Both the position numbers and the translations under genes were made by a program. Of a stretch of 64,000 nucleotides of DNA, positions 32,852-46,415 are shown piece after piece. Numbering within the stretch: the stretch's first letter is position 1; each line of letters opens with the position of its first letter. Source of the stretch: Tillandsia leiboldiana (taxonomy: Eukaryota; Streptophyta; Magnoliopsida; Poales; Bromeliaceae); contig CM055074.1 of the NCBI GenBank assembly GCA_029204045.2, positions 16,357,164 to 16,421,163 of the forward strand. The letters run 5' to 3'. The notes under the pieces are model-generated. The model ran no database searches, was not told the origin of the DNA, and saw only the letters and a program-made list of their open reading frames with translations.

Positions 32852-33514
32852 ACATTTTACTTTGTGTTGTTCTTATCATTTTTTTTTTTTCAGGTTTTTA
32901 GTTTTAGTTCTTACCATTTTTGAACTTTGACTCCCTTAATTTTTATAATTTTGGCTAACTTCTGTGACAAAAAGGAGGAGAGACATATGAACAATGTGAC
33001 ATTGTGAGAACTTGGGAAAGCTGAAACTGACCTTAAACTTTGAAGGTAAGAAAGGTAAGTTGTAATGCATGCCCCGACTAACTATTCGACTAACTATTTG
33101 GGCATATAATATTACTAACAAGTTGCTTGATAACTGACACATTTATTAACTTGTTAATTCGATTCGATATGACATTTGGAATTTAATGCTTAGATGATAT
33201 GTGAATCTTTGTTTGCTAAATTTTCAAACATATCCGATAATTAATGTCATGGTGAGTATAAACTCTATCTCTCTGATTGTTTATTGAATATTTAAATTTT
33301 TGAAGTATCTAACGATTTCTTTTGTCAAGAATTATTTCTTTTGCAGAGAGTACAAACGTCTAAGTCTAGAGTCTGTTTTAGGAGTTTATCTCTTGTATTC
33401 ATTTTTATTTGAATCATCTTGTACATTTTTGTTGTATGGTGATAACAACAAAAATATCTTTTATTTTTTAAAAGTGGATTTTTGTTTTGTCACGAAACCG
33501 CCAAAGGGGGAGAT
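32852..33514 (+). other. 3' untranslated region and polypurine tracts of copia 2
   Basis: No gene. Polypurine tracts ACAAAAAGGAGGAGAGA (32967-32983) and CCAAAGGGGGAGAT (33501-33514), collinear with 16138-16793 of copia 1. The incidental ORF at 33300-33551 crosses into the LTR. Confidence 0.75.
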
Positions 33515-34804
33515 TGTTAAGGATTTTGTATTGGCGTATTTCGTGAAATGATATAAGTCTCGAAGATTGAAGATGAAGAATTGTGGATCAACTACATCAA
33601 TCTCAAGAAGAATGCATTCGGAATGATCACGTACGTTTAACTAAATAATTTTGGTGATCCGAATACATTTGAGTAGTTTAGAAACACTTGGATAAGTTGT
33701 CATTGCATAAAAATCAAAAACTGGACAAGTTGGATGTTCAGGATCCGGATCAGACCAATCCAGTCCGGACCCCAAACATAGTTTAGTTCATGCGGTTTTT
33801 TAGTCCGGACTACCCCTGTTCCAGTCCGGACCCCGAACATTAATTTCTGCAAAATTGCATGAACAGTCCGGACCTCCCCTGTTTCAGTTTGGATCCCGAA
33901 CTGTGTTTTATCAGAAAATCTTCTGAAAAAGACGACAGTCCGGATCAGCCTTAATCTAGTCTGGACCATCGTGCGGGAAAAATTCTATTAAGTCAGTTTT
34001 TGATTCTTATCCTCTTCCAAAGGTTTCTAACCTATAAATAAACCCTAATTTCATCTTTTAGGGTAATCGATATATGTGGAACAACTGAGAATTAATCGAA
34101 AGATCGATTAAATAAAATTATCGAAAAATCCACAAATATAGAGAAGAAAGGAAAACACGATTAAACTTATGTTTCTTCATCTATATTGTTCAATTTGATT
34201 CTAGGTTTTCAAACACCTATTTTTCGTAGAATCAAATTGAAGAATACTTAGATCGTATTTCCTTATCTATCTTTGATCTAATTATTCGGAGGATCATCAC
34301 CAAACAAAACAACGATCTATCTAGAATCGGCGCGAGGATTCGCGTGGCCTTGTGGATTCAAGGTGTGATCGCTCTCATGGACTCGGAGCGAGGCGCATTC
34401 GTGTGATCGAGGCGTGCCGCATTGGTGAAGACCGTGGATACGGTTGGACGTCGTGGATTCGACGTTGGACTTCGTGGATTCGAAGTTGGACGCAAATCGT
34501 GGATTCGAGGCGCGTCGTGGAGCGAACGGAGAAAATCAACTAGGAGCGTATGAAAAAGGTTGAGTCGTAGGTTTACGGTAAATCACCTTGTACGTGTTTT
34601 AATTCTAGTGGATTTCACCGTGTTATCGGTCCCGTGGTTTTTTACTCCTGTGACGGAGTTTTCCACGTAAATCTTGCGTACTTTATTTATTTTCCGCATT
34701 GGGTTATTTTTACGCAACGATTTGGTATGTTTATTGTTTACACCTATTCACCCCCCTCTAGGTGGTTTTCTCCCTATTCAGATCCATATAATCCATAACC
34801 CACA
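33515..34804 (+). repeat. 3' LTR of copia 2 (1290 bp)
   Basis: TGTTAAGGATTTTG to CATAACCCACA. CCGGAC motif cluster (33739-33970), TATA box CCTATAAATA (34031-34040), GTGGATTCG repeats (34425-34510), terminal hairpin element (34741-34764). Confidence 0.9.
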
Positions 34805-34920
34805 GTAAACAAAAGCTACAATCTACCAACTCAATCCTCCTCAGGCCATGCAGGGGTGCAAAAACTCTAACTCTGACAACTAGAAAAAGAAAGTCATACC
34901 TGGTACAATGCGATCCGCTA

Positions 34921-36210
34921 TCATGGCGCCCTCCGACCGGGCGGCCCAAACTCATCCTCTCGATGCGGGTGGTCGTCGCTCTGTCTGCCCCGACGTCGTG
35001 GCCCTATCTGCCTGGCGGTAAATCGGAGGAGCTCCTTCATCCTGCAGAGGTAGTGGGGATGCCGTCGCAAGTGGTTGTGCCGTGAGCACTGTTCTAGGGC
35101 ACGCTGCCTGAAAATGTCCTGACTGTCCACATAAAAAGCATCGCCCCTGTCTGTGGTCACACTGCGGTGCTGTATGAGGCCCACCGTAAATGACGCACTT
35201 GTCCCGTTGCTGCTATTGGTACCTCGGCTGTGGAGGACCACCTGGCCTCTGTCTCCGCTGAGACCCACGACCCTCAGACTGGAATCATGGCGGCCCCGGG
35301 GGTCTCGATCTACTCGACTGTACAAAATCATGCGGCACTGGATGCCTCTCCCCGGAGCTGGTCCCTGGCGCTCCATCCCTCTCAGACATGATCGCATATC
35401 AACTGTCAACGCACAGAGCAAGCTCAATCGCTGCATCTAGTGTCGGCGCTCGCTGAGAATGCACGAAGTGATAGATATCTCGATGCAGTCCTCTCTCAAA
35501 TAGATCAACCTTCTGGGCCTCATCCCGGGCGACATGGGGCACACTGTTAGGCAAACGCAAAAACTCACGGACGTAATCCTGAAGAGGCCAACTCCCCTGC
35601 TGCAGGCGTCTCAAATCTCCTTCTAGTTTCTGCTTTACACTGTCGAGGAAAAAGGCCCCAAGCAGCAAAGCACGAAACTCCCTCCAAGTCATCAACTAAA
35701 CTCCAGGTGGTCCAACAAGACGAACTCGAAGACACCAAGTCTCGGCGTCCTACTCCAAAAAGTGTGTGGCCAAATGCACCTGATGCTTCTCTTGGATGAA
35801 CAAATTCTCGAACAACTTTTCCATAGCAGTGATCCAATTCTCAACCTCCCAAGGCTCCAAACTCTGCCCTGAAAACTGCGGGGGATGGAACTGGTTAATG
35901 TAAGACAACTGATCAGTAAGCTATCGTTGCTCCTGCACTGTCAACGGTACAATCGGGGTCGAAGTCGACGATGTCGCAACTAGAGGTACTACTGGCCGTA
36001 CCACAGGAGATGCTCTCTGCCCAAGCACGTGCATCATGCGCTCCATGTTCTCTTCATGGCGCCGCATCGCCTCTGACATCTGGACATCTGGGCTACCTGG
36101 GCCCGTAGCTCCCGGACCTCACTCTGCTCTGTCTGCTCGGTCTCCCGCTGCTCTGGCTCCTCATCGGACGCAGGGTGCGCCCTCGTCGCTGCACGACGTC
36201 TCGACGGCAT
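34921..36210 (-). pseudogene. gag: gag of gypsy C, frameshifted
   Basis: Start MPSRRRAATRAHPASDEE at 36210. The capsid domain is clearest over 35399-35695 (TWREFRALLLGAFFLDSVKQ, LEGDLRRLQQGSWPLQDYVREF, FERGLHRDIYHFVHS). The arginine/glutamine-rich part and zinc-knuckle region (34921-35436) survive only in shifted frames. Several frameshifts. Start and length match gag B (MPPRHRMRTRSQ at 51973), so B and C belong to related families. Confidence 0.8.
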
Positions 36211-36486
36211 CGCAGACAACTGCAATAACAACAAACATCAGGACATAACAACCACTCGACCCGATCTGGCGAAAGTCTAAAACAGGTTACCCTTCTTAAA
36301 GCATTATGTCGTCTGCAGCCAACATAACCACTTTAAGAGAATAACATGTAAAATCACTCATCCCATCCCTTGGGAGAGGTAAAAACTCAAGAAGGACTCT
36401 CGCTACAAGTCACGACTCTCAAGTATTCATCCTAGGGTCCAACCACAAGCCTAGGGTTTCTAGGTCCACAACGACCTACATCCTAG

Positions 36487-36498
36487 GCTCTGATACCA
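36487..36498 (-). other. primer-binding site of gypsy C
   Basis: The minus strand reads TGGTATCAGAGC, a perfect 12-nt match to the tRNA-iMet complement, 8 nt from the LTR end at 36507. Confidence 0.92.
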
Positions 36499-36506
36499 CT
36501 CTAATC

Positions 36507-36984
36507 TGTCACGCCCCGGGGTCGAAACTACGACCCGGGCTCGCCAACAGATCCGCCGTCGATACGGGAAGCCCCGCATAGACGAAGCGTCCAACCTGGA
36601 AAAGATAGTACTACAGCTACACAGATATCAGAGCGGAAAATAACAACTGTAAATATAAAATCAAACTACTGTAAAACTGAAATAAATACAAGGTCAGATC
36701 CACAGGAAAGGTACAAATAAAAAAAATCCACCTATACCACTTCTATGAATCCAAAAAGGGAGATAACTAAAAACTAGAAATATAACAGTATACAGTGAAT
36801 CCCACTGTCCGGGATGGTACATCTACCTCACTCAAAATGAACTACGCTGGTAGGGATCTATCTCGCGACTCCCTGTCCTCGGTCCGTCAAGCCAGCTAGA
36901 GTAGGAACGGAGAAAAAGCCTCGGCAACCTGTCACCGACAGAGGGTGTGAGAACTACATCCTACAGTAGTTCTCAGTGGGTACC
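36507..36984 (-). repeat. 5' LTR of gypsy C, first piece
   Basis: Begins TGTCACGCCCCGGGG on the plus strand and ends at the 5-bp duplication GTACC where a solo LTR was inserted. The inverted repeat TGAGAACTAC/GTAGTTCTCA (36948-36975) sits just before the insertion point. Confidence 0.88.
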
Positions 36985-39900
36985 TGTCACGCCCCGGGGT
37001 CGAAACTGCGACCCGGGTTCGCCAACGGATCCGCCGCCTATGCAAAACCCCGCACAGGCGAAGCGTCTAACCTGCAAGAAAAGATACTACAGCTAACAGA
37101 TATCAGAGCTATGAATAAAAATCTGCTGTAAAACTAAAATCAACCACTGTACAACTGGAAATAATATAATAATATCCAACTCCCCAAAATATAATCATAC
37201 AATATCCTCAAATACAAAACCACAGAACTCAACAGGGAGGTATCTCCAATAAATACATCAGTGTACAGACTCTCAATACATAACATATCCTCACTACAAG
37301 AATCTCTCAAAAGAGTAAATAAAATAACTAATCTAATGAAGATCTCCTACGAAGGGGTACCGCTACTCTCCAACAACGGGTAGGGATCTAGCTCGCGACT
37401 CCCTCGCCTCGATCAACAACCGCAGAATCAGCAACACCCGCTAAGACTCTGCAAAACAAAGGAGAGAAAAGAAAGGGAGGGGGAAAACCCCCAATGGTTG
37501 TGAGAACTACACCAAAAAGGGAGTTCTCAGTAGGTACCACCGCCAGGCCCGACGATCTGCCCACTAAGACTACTAAAGGCAATAAATAACCATGCAGTAA
37601 AAACTGAAATAGAAAGGCTGGAGATACCCTACGGCTACCATGCCTCTATCTAAAAGGTCAATGGGTGGCTCAGATGAAGATATATGTAACTACTCGCACC
37701 CAAGGTGCTGAATCGACCCAATCGAACTGACTGCCACATAGGGTCCAGTCAAGCCTGCGCCCACCTACTGCCGTTACATCCACGGAGGGCCGGGCTTACG
37801 TAGGGCGTCCGTGACTGCCAAAACTGGCCCTGCCAGAGAGACTGCGTCGACAAGTCGCGATACAAAAGTAACAGATCCACTCCGGACGTGGCACTCGAGG
37901 GGCGCGACCCCACCAAGGAAAAAGGTATCCGCGCACTCTGTCGAGCTCAAAGTGGCTCCTGCAAGCTGTAATCAAAATCCACGCTCACTCTCAGAACGGA
38001 AAGACTCAAGGTCCTCAAGCATCTCGCACAACGGTCGGAGCACTCACAATGACTCGGCTAACCAGCTCTCACAAATATCGAGACACTAGCGAACTCAACC
38101 CACTCGTGGCACTAAACTCACTGGCTGGAGATACTCCACAGCCGGGACCACCGTCAACCCAAACGGCTCCCAAAACGAACACCCAACTCGCCACGCTAAA
38201 CACACAGGCTGGAGGTACTCCACAGCCGGGATCGACCCACAACTCAGGGCTAACAAAACTGGTCGGACGACACTCAACGACCCGGGACCACCGTCAACCT
38301 CAACGGTTCCCAACCACACTAGCACAGGTCTAAACTCAGCTACCAGACTCCACTCAACCCCTGGGCACGAGTGCGATAATGTCCCACAAACTAAATCCAA
38401 TCTGTCCCAGACACAGTCCCGACTACACTATCCCAAACCCCTGCTCGAATCCGAGCAACATGAATCTAGGGAAAAAGGAGAAAGAACAAACATGGTTTCT
38501 CCTAAGTCAGATTTCAACAAGATAGTGTAGCAGTAAAAGATGGCCTATCTAGATGTCCATTCAAGCATGCTTTTGTCCTCAGAAACGATAAAAGAGAATG
38601 AAACATATAATAGCAAGGCATGCTAAAGTATTCCTACTATGATATACCAATCTCACATAAGTAGGCCAATGAATAATCATGTATGATCTCTATATCATCT
38701 AGTGTGGGATAAATATAACCGTCTACCATATGCTGAGTCTCTAATTCACCAAACATGTACAATAATCAGGTAAGCATCTATCCACATGATCTAGGCCATT
38801 TCCCTGCTTACCTCTCACTCATATCGGTTGTACATTAATTATACATGCTATCAATCATAGGGTGGGTGACATTCCCATAGGTGCACTTACATTAACCATA
38901 ACATAAACATCCATTATTACAACTCCCATAAGGCACAACATGCATAAAAACCTTATCATTCCCTTATACAGTTACCATGATTAAGCTTACCCACCTGAAG
39001 TGCTTAATCTAAGGCAAACCTGGAGTCGGTGAAGAGCGTGGCCACATGCTAACAAATCCACTAAACCCGCATCCTCGGTACATAGTTGCACAAGCTTCAG
39101 CTCTAAACAGCATCACCCCAACATGCAACACCACAACAAACAACAACACAACACAACTCACTAATCATACCCCAAAACGTACACCAACAGCATTGCTGTT
39201 TTTCCCAAATAGCACAAAGAAGGGCATTCTCACCTCCAAGCAGTGCTCCAAAAATTCCAGAAAATTCACGGCTGCGATCGTCGCGACGAGTATCCCCAAA
39301 ACGAGTATTTATACGCCCCGTTCCGACGCCTGTAGGCCAAGATACAAATTAAACAAGGTAGTGCGTCGACAATCCACAATACTGCGAAAACTGCGGGATA
39401 CAACCCCAAAGAAGCTTAAATCTTACCCTCGAAAAATCCTCAGAAAAATCCAATAAAAATACGAGCGCGTTCCTCTCGAAGAGTAGATTTCAATCGAGTC
39501 CCTAAACGCCTTATTCCTATGTTCGTAGGTCGAGATAGAAAATCGACAAGCCTCCGCTGTCCAAAATCTCGCAGCAGAAAAAGGGGTCACAGAAACACCT
39601 CGGGAACAGTGCCGAAAACTCGAAATGAGGAGGAGTGAACAACACGGAAAATGAAGCCTTACCTCTCGTGAACGCGCTGCCGTGAAAATTGGCTCAAAAT
39701 TCCATTCGGGTGATCCGGTGTGCCTCTCAGACTGAAGAGCGACAGTAATAGCCAAAAATCCAAAGTGCGTCGATGTGCGGTGCGTCGCATATAATGCCGA
39801 AGCCGCAGTCTCCAAAAAAGCCCAAGATCCAAGGGAGAGTAGAGGGTACAGTGTAGAAGATCTCTGCAGAAGAGGGAGCTCCAGAAAAACTCCAAAACCC

Positions 39901-40847
39901 GCACTAAAGGGCCCTCAAAGCCTATTTATAGGATGAAATCCGAGTCCAAAAAGCACTTCCTGGTACGTTTTCCGGGCGCCCGAATGATTCGGGCGCAAAC
40001 AGTGCCGAAGAATCTGGCCGTCTAATGATCGCCCGAAACGCTGTGATTGTGCCACGTCACCATCAAACAGCAAACAGCCGAAGGCTACCATCAGCCTTGC
40101 GCCACGTGGCCCACCGCAGTCGCCGACGCGTGGCGCGCCCGAGCGCGGGAAACCGGTCAACGCGCGCCCACGTGCGCCTGCGCCGCCGCCTGCACCTTTG
40201 CACCCACGCTCCTCGAGGCCGGCCGCACCCGCTCCGTGGACCCGGTCCACTGCACCGGCCTATCCTAGCCCGCCACGTGTCCGTACCCATCCAATAGAAT
40301 AGCGCCACGTGGCAGGACGGACCCGTGCACCGCGCGCCCGCGCGCATGCCCACGCGCATGCCCGCGCCCGCGCGCCTGCCCGCGCCTGCTCCGCCGCCTG
40401 CCTGAGCCCGCGCCGCCGCGCTCCTCCGCTGCCCTTTGCCGCCGCCGCTGCCCGCCGGCCGCCGGAACAGTGCCAAGTGCCTCGAAAGCCGTGCGCGTCA
40501 ACCGGGCTCCGAAAAATACAAGTAAGTAGTCCATTTTCATCGTTTTTGCGCGCTGAATCCAAATCCGATGTCCGTTTTGCCAAATTCTAACTCTAAAAAT
40601 TGTCGAAGGCATCCGGAAAGGTGTTCTTTTGTCCAAACTTCGCGCTGAGTCCAATTTTAATATCCGCTTTGCGCGAAACTACTTCTAAACATCCGACGGG
40701 GTCCTCCGATCACTCACGCGATCCATTTTAAGCCCGAAGTCCATCACTTGTGTCCAAATTGTGCAAAAACACCACCGACACACCACGTAGGCCTCCAGAA
40801 GCTGCCAATCAACCAGTAAACTCTTCGTGGGGATCCGGGTCCTCACA
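36985..40847 (-). repeat. solo LTR of the gypsy D family (3.86 kb)
   Basis: Complete LTR, element-sense TGTGAGGACCCGG to CCCGGGGCGTGACA, flanked by GTACC duplications (36980-36984 and 40848-40852), with no internal region: a solo LTR left by recombination between the two LTRs of a full element. Related to the LTR at 8234-12281 in inverted orientation. Promoter block with G-boxes at about 40100-40480 and TATA near 39922-39931. Confidence 0.93.
39920..40480 (-). promoter_or_regulatory. LTR promoter: G-boxes, palindrome, TATA (solo LTR)
   Basis: In minus-strand order: GC-rich block with CACGTG at 40306-40311, 40274-40279, 40169-40174 and 40103-40108, a TTCGGGCGCCCG-type palindrome near 39975-39985, then TATAAATAGG at 39922-39931. 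Same arrangement as the LTR at 8234, gypsy B and 53011. Confidence 0.65.
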
Positions 40848-42284
40848 GTACCGCCTCCAAGACCCACGGTCTGCCCACTAAGTCTACTAGATACAAAACA
40901 GATAGATAATAGATAAATAATAAGCTGAAATGAAACTACAGCTAATATGCCTCAGGTATCATGTTCAAGGGAAAACTCGACTAAGAACATGCAATGCATC
41001 ACTTCGCTCGAATCACCTCGATCTCAGTGACTGCCAAATCTGGTCCAGTCACTCCTGCGCCCCCTAGTGTATCAACTAGGGTCCCTCGTGTATCAACGTA
41101 GGGTGTCCAATCGGACTATCAAGTACCACGCACAGCAGCCTCATCAGGCGCATCATCATCGCATCCGGAGCGGCAACTCGAGGGGAGCGACCCCACCGAG
41201 GAACAAGCGTGTCACATCTGGCATAATAAGCGGCATCTGCAGGCTATAATCCTCGATCAAACAGATCGACAATGTCCAACTCACAACGCTAACCCACTAG
41301 CTGGAGGTACACAACAGCTGGGACCGCCGTCAACCCAAACGGCTCCCAAAACGAGACACCCAACTCGGCTCTCTAAACACACTGGCTGGAAATACTCCAC
41401 AGCCGAGATCACCGTCTACCCAAACGCCTCCCAAACGACACCCCACTCATAGACGAGAAGAACCGACAGACACAGCAAGGGTCCGAGAATCCCGTTAGGC
41501 CGGTGCCTAGAACCCCAATCAAACAAGAACAAACTCTAGGCTCAGCCTTTCGAAGTTCTCGATCACTTATCATTTAGGGATTCGGCTCCCTCGGTTAAAG
41601 CGGGAATCCATCTCAACACACTAAACTCACGGGCTGTAGATACTCTACAGCCAAAACAGCGAATGGTCCGAAAACCCCGGGAGACTAATACCTACGACCC
41701 CAATCAAACAAGAACAGGCTATAGGCGTAACCTCGCGTTGTTTTCGACCCAGGAATGAAATCAACCCTTACAATCCAGATCACTCACCCCTTTCGGGTGA
41801 GGAAGTTTATGAGAAAAGATGACCTTTATTATAAAATACCATTTTCACTCAAACCCCCTCGGGGTGAGGATAAAAATAGCCCCTTTTTGAAAAACGTCTT
41901 GAATTCAGAAAACTAAATTTTATAGATTTTAGTTCTTGAGAAAATCAGTTAAAAATAAGTTTATTTTCCGGACTCCAAAGGGTTGATGCCTTCGCCCAAT
42001 CAAACAAGAACAGGCACCGGCGGCCCCTAGAAATTCGGAAGGAAAAACACTGGTTTAATAAAATCATGAGTGTCCAAAAACATTCTGGGTTCAAGGTCCT
42101 GATAACACACGCGCCCCACGATCACAACTTGGTGGTGATGAACAAAACGAAGAAATACCCAACGACCCGGGACCACTGTTTACCCAAACGGTTCCCAAAA
42201 CACTAACACTGGCCTAATCTCAGCTACCAGACCCCACTCAGCCTCCAGGCCCGAGTGCAACATACGTCCAACAATAACCTGACC
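40848..42284 (-). repeat. 5' LTR of gypsy C, second piece
   Basis: Resumes with GTACCGCCTCCAAG and runs to the insertion of gypsy B. It shares blocks with the B LTR (41740-42120 resembles 47270-47660), including the CACTCAAACC...GGGGTGAGGA stretch. No gene. Confidence 0.8.
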
Positions 42285-42556
42285 TATCACGCCCCGGGAT
42301 CGAAACTGCGACCCCGACCCGCCAACAGATCCGCCGCCCATACGGGAAGCCCCGTATAGACGAAGCGTCTAACCTGCAAAAGAAGGATACTATAGCTATA
42401 CAGATATCAGAGCTGAAAAGGAAACTACTGAAATAAATATATACAACTCCTCAAATAGTACATGCTAGGTCCTCACAATACATAAGTCTCTCCAAAAACT
42501 AAACTCTCACAAGTAAAAAGTACATGATACATCCCAAAATCACTGACAGTACTAGT
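42285..42556 (-). repeat. 3' LTR of gypsy B, first piece
   Basis: TATCACGCCCCGGG onward, matching 52274-52545. Ends at the CTAGT duplication of the nested solo LTR. Confidence 0.9.
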
Positions 42557-45500
42557 TGTCACGCCCCGGGGTCGAATTGCGACCCGGGCTCGCCAACAGA
42601 TCCGCCGTTTGTGCGGAAACTACCGCACAGACGAAGCGTCTACCCTGTAAGATCTATAGCTAAACATGTATCAGAGCTGAAAAAGAACTAATAGCTACAG
42701 AATGTAAAACACTGAACATCTGAATAAAACAAATCCTCAATACAAGTCTCTCAACAAAAAAAGTAAATACAATCTCACAGATCTCTCAGAATGTCCAGTA
42801 CAAAAGTGGAAACATAAAATATACCGGGTACATCTACCTCTGACTCTCAATGCTGGTAAGGAACTACTCGGCCACGTCCTCACCTCGATCAGCTGTCTCC
42901 GCGCGTGCAAAGTCGGAACAGCATCCTCAGTAACCTGTCACCGCAGCGGGTGTGAGATCTACTGCAGAAGGTAGATCCCAGTGGGTACCGTCACCAATAT
43001 CCACGGTATGCTCACTAAGTCTACTGGAGGCAAACAGATAGGTATGCAGATAGATAGATAAAAGGTAAGCTGAATGAAAACTATAGCTAATATGTGTCAA
43101 CCATCATGCTCAAAAGGAAACTCTACTATAAACATGCTATGCATACCCTCGCTACTGCTAAAATGCCTCAGTATCAATGCTCAAAGGAAAGAAACTCATC
43201 TAAGAACATAATATGCATACACCACTCGCACACGAGGTGCCCAATCGACCCAATCGAACTCACTGCCTCCTCGGGTCCAGTCAAACCTGCGGGTACCTAC
43301 TGCCGTTACATCCACGTAGGACCGGACTGACGTAGGGCGTCCGTGACTGCTAAAACTGGCCCAGCCAGAGGGACCGCGTCCGTAACTGCCAAAACTGGCC
43401 CAGCCAGAGGGACTGCGTCGACAAGCCGCGATACAAAAGTAACAGCTCCACTCCGGACGTGGCACTCGAGGGGCGCGACCCCACCGAGAAAATGGTATCC
43501 GCGCACTCTGTCGAGCTCAATGGCACTGCAGGCTATAGTCCAAAATCCACGCTCACTCTCAGAACGGAAAGACTCAGGATCCTCAAACATCTCGCACAAC
43601 GGTCGGAGCACTCTCGACGACTCAGCTGATCAGCTCTCTCGAATCACGAGACACTAGCAAACTCTACCAGCTCGTGGCACAAAATACACTGGCTGGAGAT
43701 ACTCCACAGCCGGGATCGACTCACAACTCAGGGCTAATAAAACTGGTCGGACAACACACAACGACCCGGGACCACCGTCAACCCCAACGGTTCCCCACGC
43801 CACTAGCACAGTCTAAACTCAGCTACCGGACTCCACTCAGCCCCCAGGCACGAGTGCAACAATGCCCCATAGAAACCTAACCCCTCGGCCCACTACCCGG
43901 GCGAGGCAACACTATGTCCAGGAAAGTTGCAAAGTGTGGGATGTCTAATACATAAAGGAACCTAGCCCAAGTAAAGGCTCTCTACTGACTCATCTGTGTC
44001 AACAAGCGGCACATGCAGGCTATGATCCACGATCAAACAGATTGGAAACTCAATGCTCAAAAAGCACAACTCAGTCGGGAAACCTTCCACGACTCGATCT
44101 GATATGCCCTCACCAACCCCTGAGACACTAGTAAAAACATCCATAAGTCAAATAAAGTTTCCTCGGCCCCCAGGCACGAGGTTACACGCACCCTGGGACC
44201 CTGTCATCTCACTGGCAATCTCGTAGTTTAAAAAACCACTTTTAAAAAGCTGATTTTTCCTTAAAACGGGTTTCATGATTTTTAAAACGATCCCGGTGCA
44301 AAAGTAATACTCTCTAATCATGTAATCTAGTGTCATACTGTACCAGGAGTACACTAAAAATAATCTAGGGTTCCCAAGAATTTTCTGTAATTTTCTAGGC
44401 AACTATCAGATTTACCAACAGTGAAAATATTACACTAGACATGCTTAGATTGCATTCAGAAGAATTAAAGGGCATTCCATACATTTTGGAAGAAATTCCA
44501 ACCCACCTGGAATGCTTTCCGCAGGCAATTGCTGAAGTCAGTGAAGTGTCGGAACCTCGAACTGACGAAACCTCGAAAATCGTGCCGCAAATCCCGGAAA
44601 AATCCTCGGAAGCTCCAATAAATTCACTCGAGTCCACACAAAAATTCCGGCGCGCAACAGCTCACGTCACACATCCACAGCACACAAGTACACATAAAAT
44701 AAGTCCATCAGCTGCTACAAGGTGAACACAGTCCATTTTACCTCCACCTCAATCCAACAGCCAACAATAAAACACATAACCCCACAACACAACTCCATGC
44801 ATACAACACCAACAGAATTCAGCTCATATAACCAATTACGAGAAAAATCCACTTATACAAACCCTACCAGTTCCAATTGCACACACCAACATCCCACAGT
44901 ACACACAACACATATGAAACACATGAACTCTCACAACACTCTGCAAGTCCCACATAAAGCACACTAACAAGCTCCAACAGCAGCTGCAAGTCCATCACCA
45001 CCAACAGCAAGCTCACAACACACACACACATCTCACACACCAAGGTTCCAACACAACAAATAAATCCCAAACACACCCACTTCACAGCTCAATTACACAT
45101 TGCCAGGCTCCAATGCACACTTTCACACTTATACCAATCCACCACACTCTCAAGCTTTATCACCTGAACACACCACAATTCACAAACTCCACAGCACACT
45201 CTAAAGAAGTGAAGGCTCCCACACCGCCGCGGCTCCAAATTCTGATGGTGTTTCACGTGCCGTCACCGTCGGCACCAACAGCTCGCGCGGCACCGAGCTC
45301 GCCGCGAGCACCCAAGCTGCTGCACCAACAAAGGGAGAGAGGAAAAAGAGAAAAAGATCAAAATCCCAATTAAACTCAGCTCCCAAGAGCCCTCGCCGCA
45401 GGAAACCCCGCGCGCCCACTCGCACGGCACGCTGCAGCCGCCGCCAAAAGCTCGCCTGCGCGCCTGCGCGCCCTTCGCGCTGCAGAGCTCCCGCCGCGCG

Positions 45501-46415
45501 CGCTGCGCACCGCGCGCCTGCGCGCTGCGCGCCACTGCGCGTGCTCCGCCCTTTGCTGCATGCCGCTGTCAACCACGGACAGCAGCCCGACCTCAACCCA
45601 CCAACAGAAACACCAACACCACCTCAAAACCACCATTAAAGACCCAAAATACCAAGCTTCTACTCTCTTACAAAAAAAACTGCACATACCTCTTATATAA
45701 ATCGTCGCGCGCGCCGGTCGCCGCGCTCTCGCTCGGCTTCCCACCGCAGAAAGTTCCCATCAACACTCTTAAACACTCTTCTCTTAATTTTCTTCTTTTC
45801 TTCCTCTTCTTCTTCCTTCTTTTCTCTCTTTCTCTCATCCTCTGCTTTTGCAAAATTCCTCTGTTTCACAAGTGGAGGAGATGATGACGTGGAGGCAAAT
45901 TAATTAGGGGATGCATTGCAGTAGAGGTGGTAGTTGGCTATAATAAATGCACCTGGCCTCATTTAATGCTCCACTAACAAATATCTCAACTCACCCCTTA
46001 ATTCCAATCCCATTCTTTTTCTTTCTTTCTTTACCGTGTTTCTTCACAGACAACACACTTAAATTAATTAAATAAGTAATTGATTACTCCAAAATAAGCC
46101 AACTCCAAGTCACTTTTTGCCCTCGGGGCCTCCGCACCAGTCCGGAACCTCCCGAACTCCGCTGTAATCTGCAAATACGCCTGTTCCAAGTGTACCCGAA
46201 TTTCCTGCACTCCACCGTGGAGTTGGTATTCCCAAACCCAGTCCTCAATCGGCGCACAAAACCCAAAAAAACCCCGAATCAAGCTGGGGCTTCTGCGTTG
46301 ATCCGAAACAACCCGACATCATCTGTAAACACATAAGCAACATGCCCGAGGCAATTCCTCCGCACCACGCCATCTTGCGAGGTCGGCGCGCCATCCGAAA
46401 ACCCGGTATTCTACA
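42557..46415 (-). repeat. solo gypsy LTR nested in the B LTR (3.86 kb)
   Basis: Element-sense TGTAGAATACCGGG to CCCGGGGCGTGACA, flanked by CTAGT at 42552-42556 and 46416-46420. The uninterrupted site is visible in the B 5' LTR at about 52540-52551. GC-rich block 45400-45560, TATA-like TTATATAAG (minus strand) near 45693-45703, one G-box at 45254-45259. The sequence 43196-43880 resembles 37690-38400 of the other solo LTR. ORFs inside are incidental. Confidence 0.93.

Larger units (their letters stand above)
18341..34804 (+). mobile_element. Ty1/copia Sirevirus-type element, copia 2 (5' truncated, interrupted)
   Basis: Second member of the copia family on the plus strand: RT/RNase H end of pol (18341-19602), spacer, ORF2 start (21173-22268), inserted gypsy element (22269-32506), ORF2 end (32512-32851), polypurine tracts and 3' LTR (33515-34804). 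Removing the insertion leaves about 6.2 kb, collinear with copia 1. The 5' LTR, gag, protease and integrase are absent. The 3' flank at 34805 is the internal region of gypsy C, so copia 2 probably lies inside C. Confidence 0.9.
34805..42284 (-). mobile_element. Ty3/gypsy element C, gag plus 5' LTR, minus strand
   Basis: Outermost element of the right-hand nest. A gag pseudogene (34921-36210), leader, primer site (36487-36498) and 5' LTR in two pieces (36507-36984 and 40848-42284) around a solo LTR. Gypsy B is inserted at 42285, and the rest of the C LTR must lie beyond the window. On the other side the internal region stops at the copia 2 LTR, so whether C ever had pol cannot be seen. Confidence 0.8.

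Noticed and set aside
40025..40654. 90-137-codon ORFs on both strands
   Set aside because: Same GC-rich promoter artefact in the solo LTR.
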